From Woeseiaceae bacterium (GTDB lineage Bacteria > Pseudomonadota > Gammaproteobacteria > Steroidobacterales > Woeseiaceae), in NCBI GenBank assembly GCA_028277185.1, contig JANQGQ010000001.1, positions 1 through 64,000 of the forward strand: 64,000 nt of DNA, in the 5' to 3' direction. Below, piece by piece: positions 50,301 through 56,751 of the stretch; position 1 is the stretch's first letter; each line of letters begins with the position of its first letter. Below the pieces are notes generated by a model. The model was not told the DNA's origin. It did no database searches and saw nothing but the letters and a program-made list of their open reading frames with translations. The position numbers and the translations under genes were made by a program.

Positions 50301-51355
50301 CGGTTGAGCCGCAGCTCGTTGTCGGCAGCGGCAACCCCGCGGCTGCGTTCCGCGATGCTCAAGACGTCGCCCGCGGCAACGCTAAAGGCCGGCAGCTGCC
50401 ACCATTCCGGCGGAACGTCGGCGCGTTCCGGATCGACCGGCGTCAGGCCCTCGGCCGCCGTGACGCGCAAGCGCTCGATCGCCTCGTAGCTCAGAATCTC
50501 GGTTCCGGGGAGGTTCTCACCGCCAACGGGCAGCGCCAGCGAGTCGATGCTGCCCGGCGCGCGCGCCGCAAGCGCAAGCTCCCAGCGACCGGGGCGAACC
50601 TGTACGCGCAGCCGGCCGTCGGGCTCGAAGCGGGCCGGCAGCGGTCCGGACAGCGACGTCGGCACATAGCCGTCCGGAAGCAGCGGGCCGAACAGGGCTT
50701 CGCGCACGCTGCCGGACACGTCCAGACGGATGCGGGTGACCAAACGAGCGGGGATGTCGTCGCTCAGCAGGCGATACACCTCGGTAGTCAGCTCGTCGCG
50801 AGCCACGGCGGCGCTGCGCCGCTCACCGAGAAACAGCCGGTCGCCGTTGAGCGCCGGGCGCTCGATTCGCCGGCCGTCGACCTCGAGTTCGATCAAGCCG
50901 GTCGGCGCCGGGATCGCGAGGAAACCCGGCCGCTCCTCCCAGCGAATCACACCGCGGACGACATGCCGCCCCGCCGCGAGTTCCAGCACCGGGCGGTCGC
51001 CCGCCGCAAGCACCAGCGCCGTGGCGCCGTCGGCGCTGACCGCTTCAGGCCAGAGACCCGCGCCGCCGGGCAGCGGCACCTGCGTCGTCTTGCCGAACAC
51101 CTCCCAGCGCTGTTCGAAGCGGGCGCCCGCCGCCGTAACCTCGAGCCGGAGCGTGCCGGGCCAGACGCACAGGCGGTTGTCGGGGTTCGAGGACCCACCG
51201 TCGAAGCGCTGCGGGCACTGCCGCCACTCCTGTCCGTGGAGTACCCAGTCCCGCCACTCCTCGAGGGCGGGCGGCACGTAGGGACCCGTCGCGGCCGCGG
51301 TCAGCGGCAGCAGCGACGCAGCGAGAAGGATCAGACGGCGAATCGCCTGGCTCAT
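47309..51355 (-). CDS. Very large internally duplicated membrane protein, unknown
   Basis: From the ATG at 51355 (GGGGAGAC upstream) the protein is 1348 aa. It begins with a signal sequence (LILLAASLLPLTAAATG), then a beta-rich periplasmic region to about 460, a cluster of three helices (about 470-560), a loop, two helices (about 680-735), a second beta-rich region (about 740-1150) and four terminal helices (about 1170-1340). The two halves resemble each other: each has a hydrophobic segment ending in an AxA-like site, a C-x(n)-C start, a VPLPG/LPVPG...PV block and a GRH/GQH...LRG turn. Near residue 615 lies DEIVVTGS, the plug signature of TonB-dependent receptors. No family recognised. Confidence 0.8.
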   Translation of the reverse strand: MSQAIRRLILLAASLLPLTAAATGPYVPPALEEWRDWVLHGQEWRQCPQRFDGGSSNPDNRLCVWPGTLRLEVTAAGARFEQRWEVFGKTTQVPLPGGAGLWPEAVSADGATALVLAAGDRPVLELAAGRHVVRGVIRWEERPGFLAIPAPTGLIELEVDGRRIERPALNGDRLFLGERRSAAVARDELTTEVYRLLSDDIPARLVTRIRLDVSGSVREALFGPLLPDGYVPTSLSGPLPARFEPDGRLRVQVRPGRWELALAARAPGSIDSLALPVGGENLPGTEILSYEAIERLRVTAAEGLTPVDPERADVPPEWWQLPAFSVAAGDVLSIAERSRGVAAADNELRLNRRLWLDFDGDGMLVRDRIGGEMRRDWRLDMPPPFELLAARSDDEELLVTVSDAGRGIEIRQTHIDVESLARIDRQGRLPVTGWEGRFASVATQLNLPPGQRLLAAPGADVARGSWIGEWQLLDIFLVLIIAAAAFKLFGPAGGVVAGAGLVLSYHETGSPAWLWLNLLATLALLRVAPAGRLRALLRGYFYVGLLALAIALVPFAAEQLRAGLYPQLDRGLYAMPGVPVFPAAAPEMELEEARQYLRREQPTDAAVLADSLDEIVVTGSMLAPGRVFSRYEPGALVQAGPGIPEWSWNRYDLEWSGPVETSQAFRLIVMPQWLVSLWRFAAVGLLGLFAAYFVAEAANRRWRLPGGLEFGRKAAAILPLAVLATMLGAALAPAPAAADIPDRNLLDELRQRLTAPLPCEPRCADIVAARVAAEPGSLSIELDVHASVEAALPVPGLDGDWRPVALTLDGRNVDAMARERNRLTVIVPPGQHTLRLSGPLPAANSVTVPFPEPPRSIDVTANGWSVAGVTERRLAGGSLTLDRIRTDDSPDVVWESSRFPAFVRVQRRIDMGIDWLATTTVTRVAPGSGALEVSLPLINGESVLTESLRVDEGVASVAMGPGQRQVSWQSRLPSTASLTLESGDGQSAAETWVFAIGAIWNVDFEGLPETLNRSESSGARLVEFRPRPGESVTLAARRPEAAEGDVLAIDSATLVSRAGRRLVESRLEIDYRATRGDQHVLRLPAGAELVSVAVDGDEEPLELVDGTLTLPILPGAHSVAVGFREPRGSGFVTATPEVDLGAPAGNVEVTLAPDQSRWLLLTTGPRLGPAVLYWSELLVLALLAVLLGRTGLTPLKTRHWLLLGLGFSTFNWPVLAVVAGWLLLTALRERWSPDLSWWRFDLLQIAFALLTVIALGSILASLPGGLLGTPDMHVAGNGSNAFELRWFTDRVAGVLPTGSAISLPLWTYKALILGWALWLSLALLRWLPWVWSVFARDGLWRGRERVQA

Positions 51356-51447
51356 ATTCGTCTCCCCCGGTTCATACGGTTGGTTCGCTCGGATTCTTCT
51401 CAACGATCAACGCAGCACGACGTCCCGACGGGTTAGTCGCCGCCCGT

Positions 51448-51651
51448 TCAGTAGTGCGGCGGGCGTTCGTCGACCGCCGTGTCGTCCGGTCCCTCACCGA
51501 GCGCTCTGAGCCTCTCGAGCAGCGCGTCGCAGCGCTTTTCGAGCGCGTCGATCATGGCCTGCTGCCGGGTCACGACCGCGTTCAGCTCGTTGAGCGTTTG
51601 CTCCTGCCAGGCAAGCCTGACCTCGAGATCCTCGAATCGCCGTTCCGACAC
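51448..51651 (-). CDS. slyX: SlyX-like coiled-coil protein
   Basis: From the GTG at 51651 the protein is 67 aa and reads as one amphipathic helix (ERRFEDLEVRLAWQEQTLNELNAVV, then QQAMIDALEKRCDALLERL) ending in a PPHY tail. The DLEVRLAWQEQTLNELN block and final PPHY are typical of SlyX, a small protein of unknown function. The frame extends upstream to 51942, but that part is antisense to uup and unlike the family. Confidence 0.88.
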   Translation of the reverse strand: MSERRFEDLEVRLAWQEQTLNELNAVVTRQQAMIDALEKRCDALLERLRALGEGPDDTAVDERPPHY

Positions 51652-51754
51652 CCGAACGCTCCGTCTGGATTGAACCACGCGCCATGCTACCGTATCGCGT
51701 CGTCCAATCGGTTCCATGTATGCTTCCGGCCCGCGCGCGCATTCGTCTCCAACC

Positions 51755-53662
51755 ATGTCACTGATCCGATTCGCCGAAATCGGTCTCGAGTTCGGCGAGC
51801 AAAAAATCCTCGTCGACGCCGAGCTCGCCATAGAGCCCGGCGAGCGCGTGTGCCTGATCGGCCGTAACGGCGCGGGCAAATCGACGACGCTCAAGCTCAT
51901 CTCCGGCGAACTCGAGCCCGACCGCGGTGAGATCACCCGCAAGGCCGATCTCGTCGTGGCGGAACTCGCGCAATCCCTGCCCGATGCGGTCGATCTCGAC
52001 GTGCGCGACGTCGTCCGCAGCGGCCTCGCCGAAGTCGAGCGGCTGCTCGAACGCTATCAGGCGCTGTCGAAGCAGTCGCTCGATGCGAGCGGCCTGGAGG
52101 AGCTCGAAGCCCTGCACGCACGCATCGACGCGCGCGACGGCTGGCACATCGAGCAGCGTGTCGATGCGATCGTCACCGAACTCGATTTACCCGTCGACAA
52201 GAAGATAAGCGAGATTTCCGGCGGCTGGCGACGCCGCGTCGCACTCGCGAAGGCCCTGGTCCGGAAACCGGACCTGCTGCTGCTCGACGAACCGACGAAC
52301 CACCTCGACATCGCCACGATCGCGTGGCTCGAGGATCGCGTCTACGCCTGGCCCGGAGCGGTGCTGTTCATCACCCACGACCGGGCTTTTCTGAGGAAGC
52401 TTGCGACGCGCATCGTCGAAATCGACCGGGGTCGCCTCGTGAGCTGGCCCGGCAACTACGACAACTACCTCAAACTCAAGGAAAAAGCCCTCGAAGACGA
52501 AGCCGCCGCGAACGCCAGATTCGACAAAAAGCTCGCCGAGGAAGAGGTCTGGATTCGCCAGGGCATCAAGGCGCGCCGCACCCGCAACGAAGGCCGCGCC
52601 CGGGCCCTCGCCGCGATGCGCGAGCAGCGCGCGGCCCGGGTGTCCGTCGAGGGCAAGGCCCGCATTCACATCGAAGAAGCCGAGCAGTCGGGGCGCAAGG
52701 TCATCCGTGCCCGCAACGTGGGCTTCCGCTACGGCGAAGAGGCATTGATCGGGAATTTCTCAATCAAGATCATGCGCGGCGACCGCATCGGTCTGATCGG
52801 CAACAACGGGGTCGGCAAGTCCACGCTGCTGCGCCTGCTGCTCGGCGAACTCGAACCGCAGACCGGAACGATCAAACACGGGACGAATCTCGAGATCGGA
52901 TACTTCGACCAGCTGCGCCAGGCACTCGACCTCGAAAAGTCCGTGGCATACAACGTCGGCGAAGGCCGGACCTACATTCCGCTGAACGGCAAGGACCGGC
53001 ACGTCGTCGGCTATCTCAAGGGTTTCCTGTTCAGCCCGAAACGCTCGATGATGCCGGTCAAGGCGCTGTCGGGCGGCGAACGGAACCGGGTGATACTCGC
53101 CAAGCTGTTTACGCGACCCGCAAATCTGCTCGTGCTCGACGAACCCACGAACGATCTCGACATCGAAACGCTCGAAGTGCTGGAACAGAAGCTCTGCGAG
53201 TACACCGGCACGCTGATCGTCGTCAGCCACGACCGCAACTTCCTCGACAACGTCGTCACGAGCACGATCGTGTTCGAGGCGGGCGGTCAGGTGCGCGAAT
53301 ACGTCGGCGGCTACTCGGACTGGGCGCGCCATGGGAAAGAACTTGCGGAAACCGAAAGCCCGCACGCCGCAGCGCGGAAACGCGAACGTGAACGACAGCG
53401 CCGCGAAAGCCGTCCCGCCAAGCTCAGCTACAAAGACCAGCGCGAGCTGGATCTCCTGCCCGGCGAAATCGAACAGCTGGAAGCGGAACTCACCGCACTG
53501 CAGAAACGCGTGAGCGCAGCGGACTTTTACGCCCAGGATCCGCAGATCGTGCAGACCGGGCTCGAGGAACTGAAAACGGCGGAAGCGCTGCTCGAAACCC
53601 GCGTGGAACGCTGGGGTGAACTCGAGGCGCTCAAGGACGCAATCGAACGACAGGGGCGCTAG
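51755..53662 (+). CDS. uup: ABC-F ATPase Uup
   Basis: From the ATG at 51755 the protein is 635 aa, exactly the E. coli Uup length. It has two ABC ATPase domains (Walker A GRNGAGKSTTLK and GNNGVGKSTLLR; ABC signatures ISGGWRRRVALAKAL and LSGGERNRVILAKLF), the P-site linker between them, and a C-terminal coiled coil (KLSYKDQRELDLLPGEIEQLEAELTALQ) that binds DNA in E. coli. It acts on stalled ribosomes or replication intermediates; there are no membrane domains. Confidence 0.95.
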   Translation: MSLIRFAEIGLEFGEQKILVDAELAIEPGERVCLIGRNGAGKSTTLKLISGELEPDRGEITRKADLVVAELAQSLPDAVDLDVRDVVRSGLAEVERLLERYQALSKQSLDASGLEELEALHARIDARDGWHIEQRVDAIVTELDLPVDKKISEISGGWRRRVALAKALVRKPDLLLLDEPTNHLDIATIAWLEDRVYAWPGAVLFITHDRAFLRKLATRIVEIDRGRLVSWPGNYDNYLKLKEKALEDEAAANARFDKKLAEEEVWIRQGIKARRTRNEGRARALAAMREQRAARVSVEGKARIHIEEAEQSGRKVIRARNVGFRYGEEALIGNFSIKIMRGDRIGLIGNNGVGKSTLLRLLLGELEPQTGTIKHGTNLEIGYFDQLRQALDLEKSVAYNVGEGRTYIPLNGKDRHVVGYLKGFLFSPKRSMMPVKALSGGERNRVILAKLFTRPANLLVLDEPTNDLDIETLEVLEQKLCEYTGTLIVVSHDRNFLDNVVTSTIVFEAGGQVREYVGGYSDWARHGKELAETESPHAAARKRERERQRRESRPAKLSYKDQRELDLLPGEIEQLEAELTALQKRVSAADFYAQDPQIVQTGLEELKTAEALLETRVERWGELEALKDAIERQGR

Positions 53663-53697
53663 CGCGCTGTCCGACCAGGAGGAGGAATTCCGACATC

Positions 53698-53979
53698 ATG
53701 ACTGTCTTCTTCGCGGTCTTCGCGACCGTTTTTCTCGCCGAGCTCGGCGACAAGACGCAACTGGCAACCATTCTGTTCGCGTCCGACGGCAATACCCACC
53801 CTCTGCTTGTCTTTTTTGCCGCCGCGTCGGCCCTCGTCTCTGCGACGGCCGTAGCCGTCTTTCTCGGGGTCGCGGCCGAGAAATGGCTGTCGGCCTTTCC
53901 GCTGAAACTCGTGGCGGGTCTGGGCTTCGTCCTTATCGGGCTCTGGACAATCGCCGGCCACTTCGCGGAGAGCAATTGA
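53698..53979 (+). CDS. One-domain GDT1/UPF0016 cation transporter
   Basis: The 93-aa protein has three hydrophobic helices and the family motif E-x-G-D-K-T (AELGDKTQLATILFAS, E15 to T20). Classical GDT1/MneA proteins carry this motif twice in two homologous halves; here there is only one half, so it must act as a homo-oligomer or with another half-size protein. Family members move Mn2+ or Ca2+. AGGAGGAGG precedes the start, 35 bases after uup. No manganese riboswitch fits in this short gap. Confidence 0.88.
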   Translation: MTVFFAVFATVFLAELGDKTQLATILFASDGNTHPLLVFFAAASALVSATAVAVFLGVAAEKWLSAFPLKLVAGLGFVLIGLWTIAGHFAESN

Positions 53980-54110
53980 CAGCTCAGCCGATCTCGCCCT
54001 CGAAGTCCACCGTTGTCCCAAGCCCGAACCTGTCTCTGGCGACTGTCAGCCGTAGGTGACAACACGTAGTGCCCGCGCGGACCGTTGGCATTAATGTGTG
54101 CATCGATCAA
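53980..54110 (-). pseudogene. Possible short gene remnant
   Basis: On the minus strand, a stretch ending at a stop near 53988 reads RLTVARDRFGLGTTVDFEGE. Just upstream another frame reads LVLIDAHINANGPRGHYVL. Both look protein-like and together suggest the frameshifted end of a degraded gene, cut off by the ferritin upstream region. I do not recognise the family. The evidence is composition only. Confidence 0.25.
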
Positions 54111-54147
54111 CACAAGCCCATCTCGCCAGAGGATCCTGGAGCCAGCC

Positions 54148-54645
54148 ATGCCTTTACCGTTGAACGAGAAGGTTGCCGATGCCCTGAACGGGCAATTGAA
54201 TACCGAGCTACAAGCCAGCCATGTGTATCGTGCGATGGCGGCATACTTCGACTCACAGGAATTGCCCGGGTTCTCCTCCTGGTTCATCGCTCATTCGCGG
54301 GAAGAGACGGAGCATGCGATGCGCATTTACTCCTATCTCGTCTCGCGGAATGCCCGGGTCGCTCTGACGGGTATCGACCAACCCGCGACCGACTATTCGA
54401 GTCCCCAGGCGGCGATCGCCGCGGCGCTCGAAACCGAGACCGACGTCACGAAAAAGATCAATCAGTTGTTCGAACTCGCTCACGAGAGCGGGGAATACGG
54501 TACGCAGCCGCTCATGCACTGGTTCCTGGAAGAACAGGTCAAGGAAGAAGACCTGTTTCGCCGTTTGTCGGACCAGGTAGAGGCCGCCAAAGACAGCCGG
54601 TGGCATCTTCTGGCGCTCGACGGGCAGCTGGCTCAGCGAGTATAG
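54148..54645 (+). CDS. Ferritin (FtnA-like)
   Basis: From the ATG at 54148 the protein is 165 aa, the usual non-heme bacterial ferritin size. The ferroxidase ligands are visible in order: TELQASHVYRAMAAYF (first glutamate), HSREETEHAMRIY (E and H), the glutamate around ALETETDVTKKIN and LEEQVKEEDLFRRL (Q). No heme methionine of bacterioferritin is seen. It stores iron next to peroxide-detoxifying and iron-uptake genes. The frame is open to 54085, but that extension is not ferritin-like. Confidence 0.93.
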   Translation: MPLPLNEKVADALNGQLNTELQASHVYRAMAAYFDSQELPGFSSWFIAHSREETEHAMRIYSYLVSRNARVALTGIDQPATDYSSPQAAIAAALETETDVTKKINQLFELAHESGEYGTQPLMHWFLEEQVKEEDLFRRLSDQVEAAKDSRWHLLALDGQLAQRV

Positions 54646-54890
54646 ACCCGAGGTGCTTCTGCGCCCTTGAGCGCCGCGAGCATAGTGTCGGCGTCGTTTA
54701 CCAACAGAGTGTCGGCGTCGTTTACCAACAGACGGCAGAGTTCGTCGACGCCGAGTGCTTTGAGTTCATCGCAAAACTCAGCGATGCGCGGCGCGCAGTA
54801 GACGAGCAGGTCGGCGTGACGGCGCCAGGGACTGCCGATGGCAGCTTCCGAAACGGTCGCGACCAAACGAGCCCGTTGAGCATCGTTGTT
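54633..54890 (-). pseudogene. Decayed peroxiredoxin copy (frameshift and deletion)
   Basis: Reading the minus strand, one frame gives PGAVTPTCSST and a second frame gives APRIAEFCDELKALGVDEL followed by VNDADTM and LAALKGAEAP. These line up in order with [34 protein letters not shown] and the [15 protein letters not shown] end of the intact peroxiredoxin at 55660-56229. A frameshift separates the first two blocks and about 80 residues are deleted before the C-terminal block. A 24-base tandem duplication (54685-54708 and 54709-54732) repeats VNDADTLL. It overlaps the ferritin 3' end. Confidence 0.85.
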
Positions 54891-54966
54891 TCGACGCCGA
54901 ACGAAGTGAACCCGAATCAAACCCGACGGAACCAGCGGCTGAGGAATAGAATCCAACAGAGGCTCA

Positions 54967-55656
54967 ATGCTTCGAAGATATGTCCTTGCGTGTGTTGCGG
55001 CGTTACTGGTAACGATAGCGTTACTGCTCGTGATGACACAGTTGATTCTGCCAGGCGACGACGACCCGGTCGTGACGCGGATGCTTCTGGAGTGGGAATC
55101 TCGACGTAGCTCACCTCCGGAAGCAGAACGCGCGGTCCGGGTCTTCGAGCGCCCGCCGGAACGAGAGACTCAGGATACGCCGGACGATCCAGAGGTCGAA
55201 AGCGGGCGGCCACGACGCCCCGAGAGAGCGGAATACGCAGCGGGAAGCAATGAGGAACCCATCGAGGCTGCAGAGGAGCGGAACACAGACTGGTGGGCCG
55301 AGGCGCGTGCGGTCATCGAAGACCTTGGCGACGAGGAGTACGAGAATTGGCTCGAGTCGCTCGGACGGAGGAGGTATGTGTCGATCATGCAGGGACCGAT
55401 GCCAGCCTCCGGTGATCCGAAGACACCATCGAGCCTGGGTTGGGCGGGCGCGGGTTACACGAGCGTCTACGGCGATCTGGAAGTGGCAATCGGTGAAAAC
55501 TGCGTAATGCAGATGCGATCGCGGCCTTTCGACTATTCGGATTTCGCAAAAAACATCCCGCCGCTCATCGTGTGCAAGCTTGCTCCCGAAACAGACTTCT
55601 CCGGCCTGGACACGAAGCGCCGACGCCCGAGCAGGGTGGAACGTCGGCGCCGTTGA
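54967..55656 (+). CDS. Membrane-anchored protein of unknown function
   Basis: The 229-aa protein has an N-terminal anchor (about residues 5-28, YVLACVAALLVTIALLLVMTQLI), an acidic/proline/arginine-rich linker (about 33-110), a globular part (about 110-205) with two cysteines (GENCVMQM, PPLIVCKL), and a very basic tail (KRRRPSRVERRRR). The anchor plus charged linker recalls short TonB-type energy transducers, but the TonB C-terminal domain is not recognisable. It lies between the decayed and the intact peroxiredoxin genes and ends 3 bases before the latter. Function unknown. Confidence 0.65.
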   Translation: MLRRYVLACVAALLVTIALLLVMTQLILPGDDDPVVTRMLLEWESRRSSPPEAERAVRVFERPPERETQDTPDDPEVESGRPRRPERAEYAAGSNEEPIEAAEERNTDWWAEARAVIEDLGDEEYENWLESLGRRRYVSIMQGPMPASGDPKTPSSLGWAGAGYTSVYGDLEVAIGENCVMQMRSRPFDYSDFAKNIPPLIVCKLAPETDFSGLDTKRRRPSRVERRRR

Positions 55657-55659
55657 CGA

Positions 55660-56229
55660 TTAGCCCACGAAAGCGCGCCGCTCGGGTTTCTCTGCCGGAG
55701 CTTCGCCACCCTTGAGCGTTGCAAGCATGGTGTCGGCGTCGGAGACCTCGAAAGGATCTGTCGGACAGTTGTCGCTGAACTCGGGCTCCACGAACAGGTG
55801 TTCAATCGCTCCGTCGTTGACGAGCATCGAGTAACGCCAGGAACGCATACCGAAACCCAGGTTGTCCTTGTTGACGAGCATGCCCATCTTGCGCGTGAAC
55901 TCGCCGCTGCCGTCGGGCAGCATCCTGACGTTCTGCAAGCCCAGATGCTTGCTCCACTGGAACATGACGAAGGCATCGTTCACCGACAGACAGTAGATCT
56001 CATCGACCCCGAGCGCTTTGAACTCGTCGTAGAGTTCATCGAAACGCGGGGCATGCGTCGACGAACACGTGGGCGTGAAGGCGCCGGGTAGCGCAAACAC
56101 GATGACCTTTCGGCCCTTGAAGATATCGTCCGTTGTCACATCCTGCCAGCGAAACGGGTTGTCTCCGCCGATGCTCTCGTCGCGTACGCGGGTCTTGAAG
56201 GTCACTTGGGGTACGTTATTGGGGTGCAT
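55660..56229 (-). CDS. Peroxiredoxin (Prx5/PrxII type)
   Basis: The 189-aa protein has the thioredoxin-fold active site [20 protein letters not shown] with peroxidatic C55, then [23 protein letters not shown] and [26 protein letters not shown]. This subgroup is often fused to glutaredoxin; here there is no glutaredoxin domain, only a short C-terminal tail ending in KPERRAFVG. It reduces peroxides with glutathione/glutaredoxin or thioredoxin. A Fur-box-like sequence lies about 60 bases upstream. Confidence 0.93.
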   Translation of the reverse strand: MHPNNVPQVTFKTRVRDESIGGDNPFRWQDVTTDDIFKGRKVIVFALPGAFTPTCSSTHAPRFDELYDEFKALGVDEIYCLSVNDAFVMFQWSKHLGLQNVRMLPDGSGEFTRKMGMLVNKDNLGFGMRSWRYSMLVNDGAIEHLFVEPEFSDNCPTDPFEVSDADTMLATLKGGEAPAEKPERRAFVG

Positions 56230-56287
56230 GTCTTGTCCTTGTTTCTTTTCGGAAAACCGGCCTGCCCAGGTACAACACCGTATTTTA

Positions 56288-56306
56288 AATGAGAATGCGT
56301 CGCATT
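56288..56306. promoter_or_regulatory. Fur-box-like site upstream of peroxiredoxin
   Basis: AATGAGAATGCGTCGCATT contains the perfect left half AATGAGAAT of a Fur box and a degenerate right half. It lies 59 bases before the peroxiredoxin start, beside a TAAAAT -10-like element on the minus strand (RC of 56281-56290). Confidence 0.5.
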
Positions 56307-56363
56307 AGCTTTTGTGTTCGATGATACACAGCACGAACGGGCAAATGAAGCGCAGCGCGAGAC

Positions 56364-56567
56364 GTGCGCTTCCCACCGGTTTCGATGTTGTGTTGGGGCC
56401 TGCAAGCGACTACGGAGGACGATCTGGTCGGAGTCGCCTTCGTGGCAACCAGTTTCGGTATCAACTACGTGTTTGCGGCGAGGCCCCTTCGTCTGTACCT
56501 GATCGATGCGGGCTACATGGTGGCGTTGCTGGCCGTAATGGGTGCTGTCCTCGGTGGATGGCGCTAG
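56364..56567 (+). pseudogene. C-terminal fragment of a DUF1761-type membrane protein
   Basis: The frame ending at 56567 reads FVATSFGINYVFAARPLRLY and then LIDAGYMVALLAVMGAVLGGW, like the last two helices of DUF1761 proteins (normally about 130-140 aa). The first half of the domain is missing: sequence before about 56410 is not membrane-like. The fragment sits between the peroxiredoxin and receptor promoters and probably is a relic. A small real protein of 67 aa cannot be excluded. Confidence 0.5.
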
Positions 56568-56648
56568 CGGCCCGACTCGCGAATGCTCCGCGCCGCCTGC
56601 GTTTCTTTATGTTCAATTCCGCCAGGCGAGTGCCCGGCCCCTATTGTG

Positions 56649-56700
56649 AATGATTCTCATTTGCATCATTTGGTGATAAATTAAGAACGATAATCATTCG
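56649..56700. promoter_or_regulatory. Two Fur-box-like sites upstream of the TonB-dependent receptor
   Basis: AATGATTCTCATTTGCAT (56649-56666) and GATAATCATTCG (56689-56700) both match the TGATAAT-N-ATTATCA pattern in most positions, separated by an AT-rich stretch likely to hold the promoter. They end 52 bases before the receptor ATG. This arrangement fits iron repression of the receptor and the following PepSY gene. Confidence 0.75.
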
Positions 56701-56751
56701 CACCAGCTAACCAAGCCGGCGCAGTGTGTACCACCAAGGGGAAAACCATTC

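Noticed and set aside
53663-53697. Manganese riboswitch (yybP-ykoY) before the GDT1 gene
   Set aside because: The gap is only 35 bases and holds just a ribosome binding site.
54685-54732. CRISPR-like or functional tandem repeat
   Set aside because: It is a single 24-base duplication inside a pseudogene, with no spacers and no cas genes.
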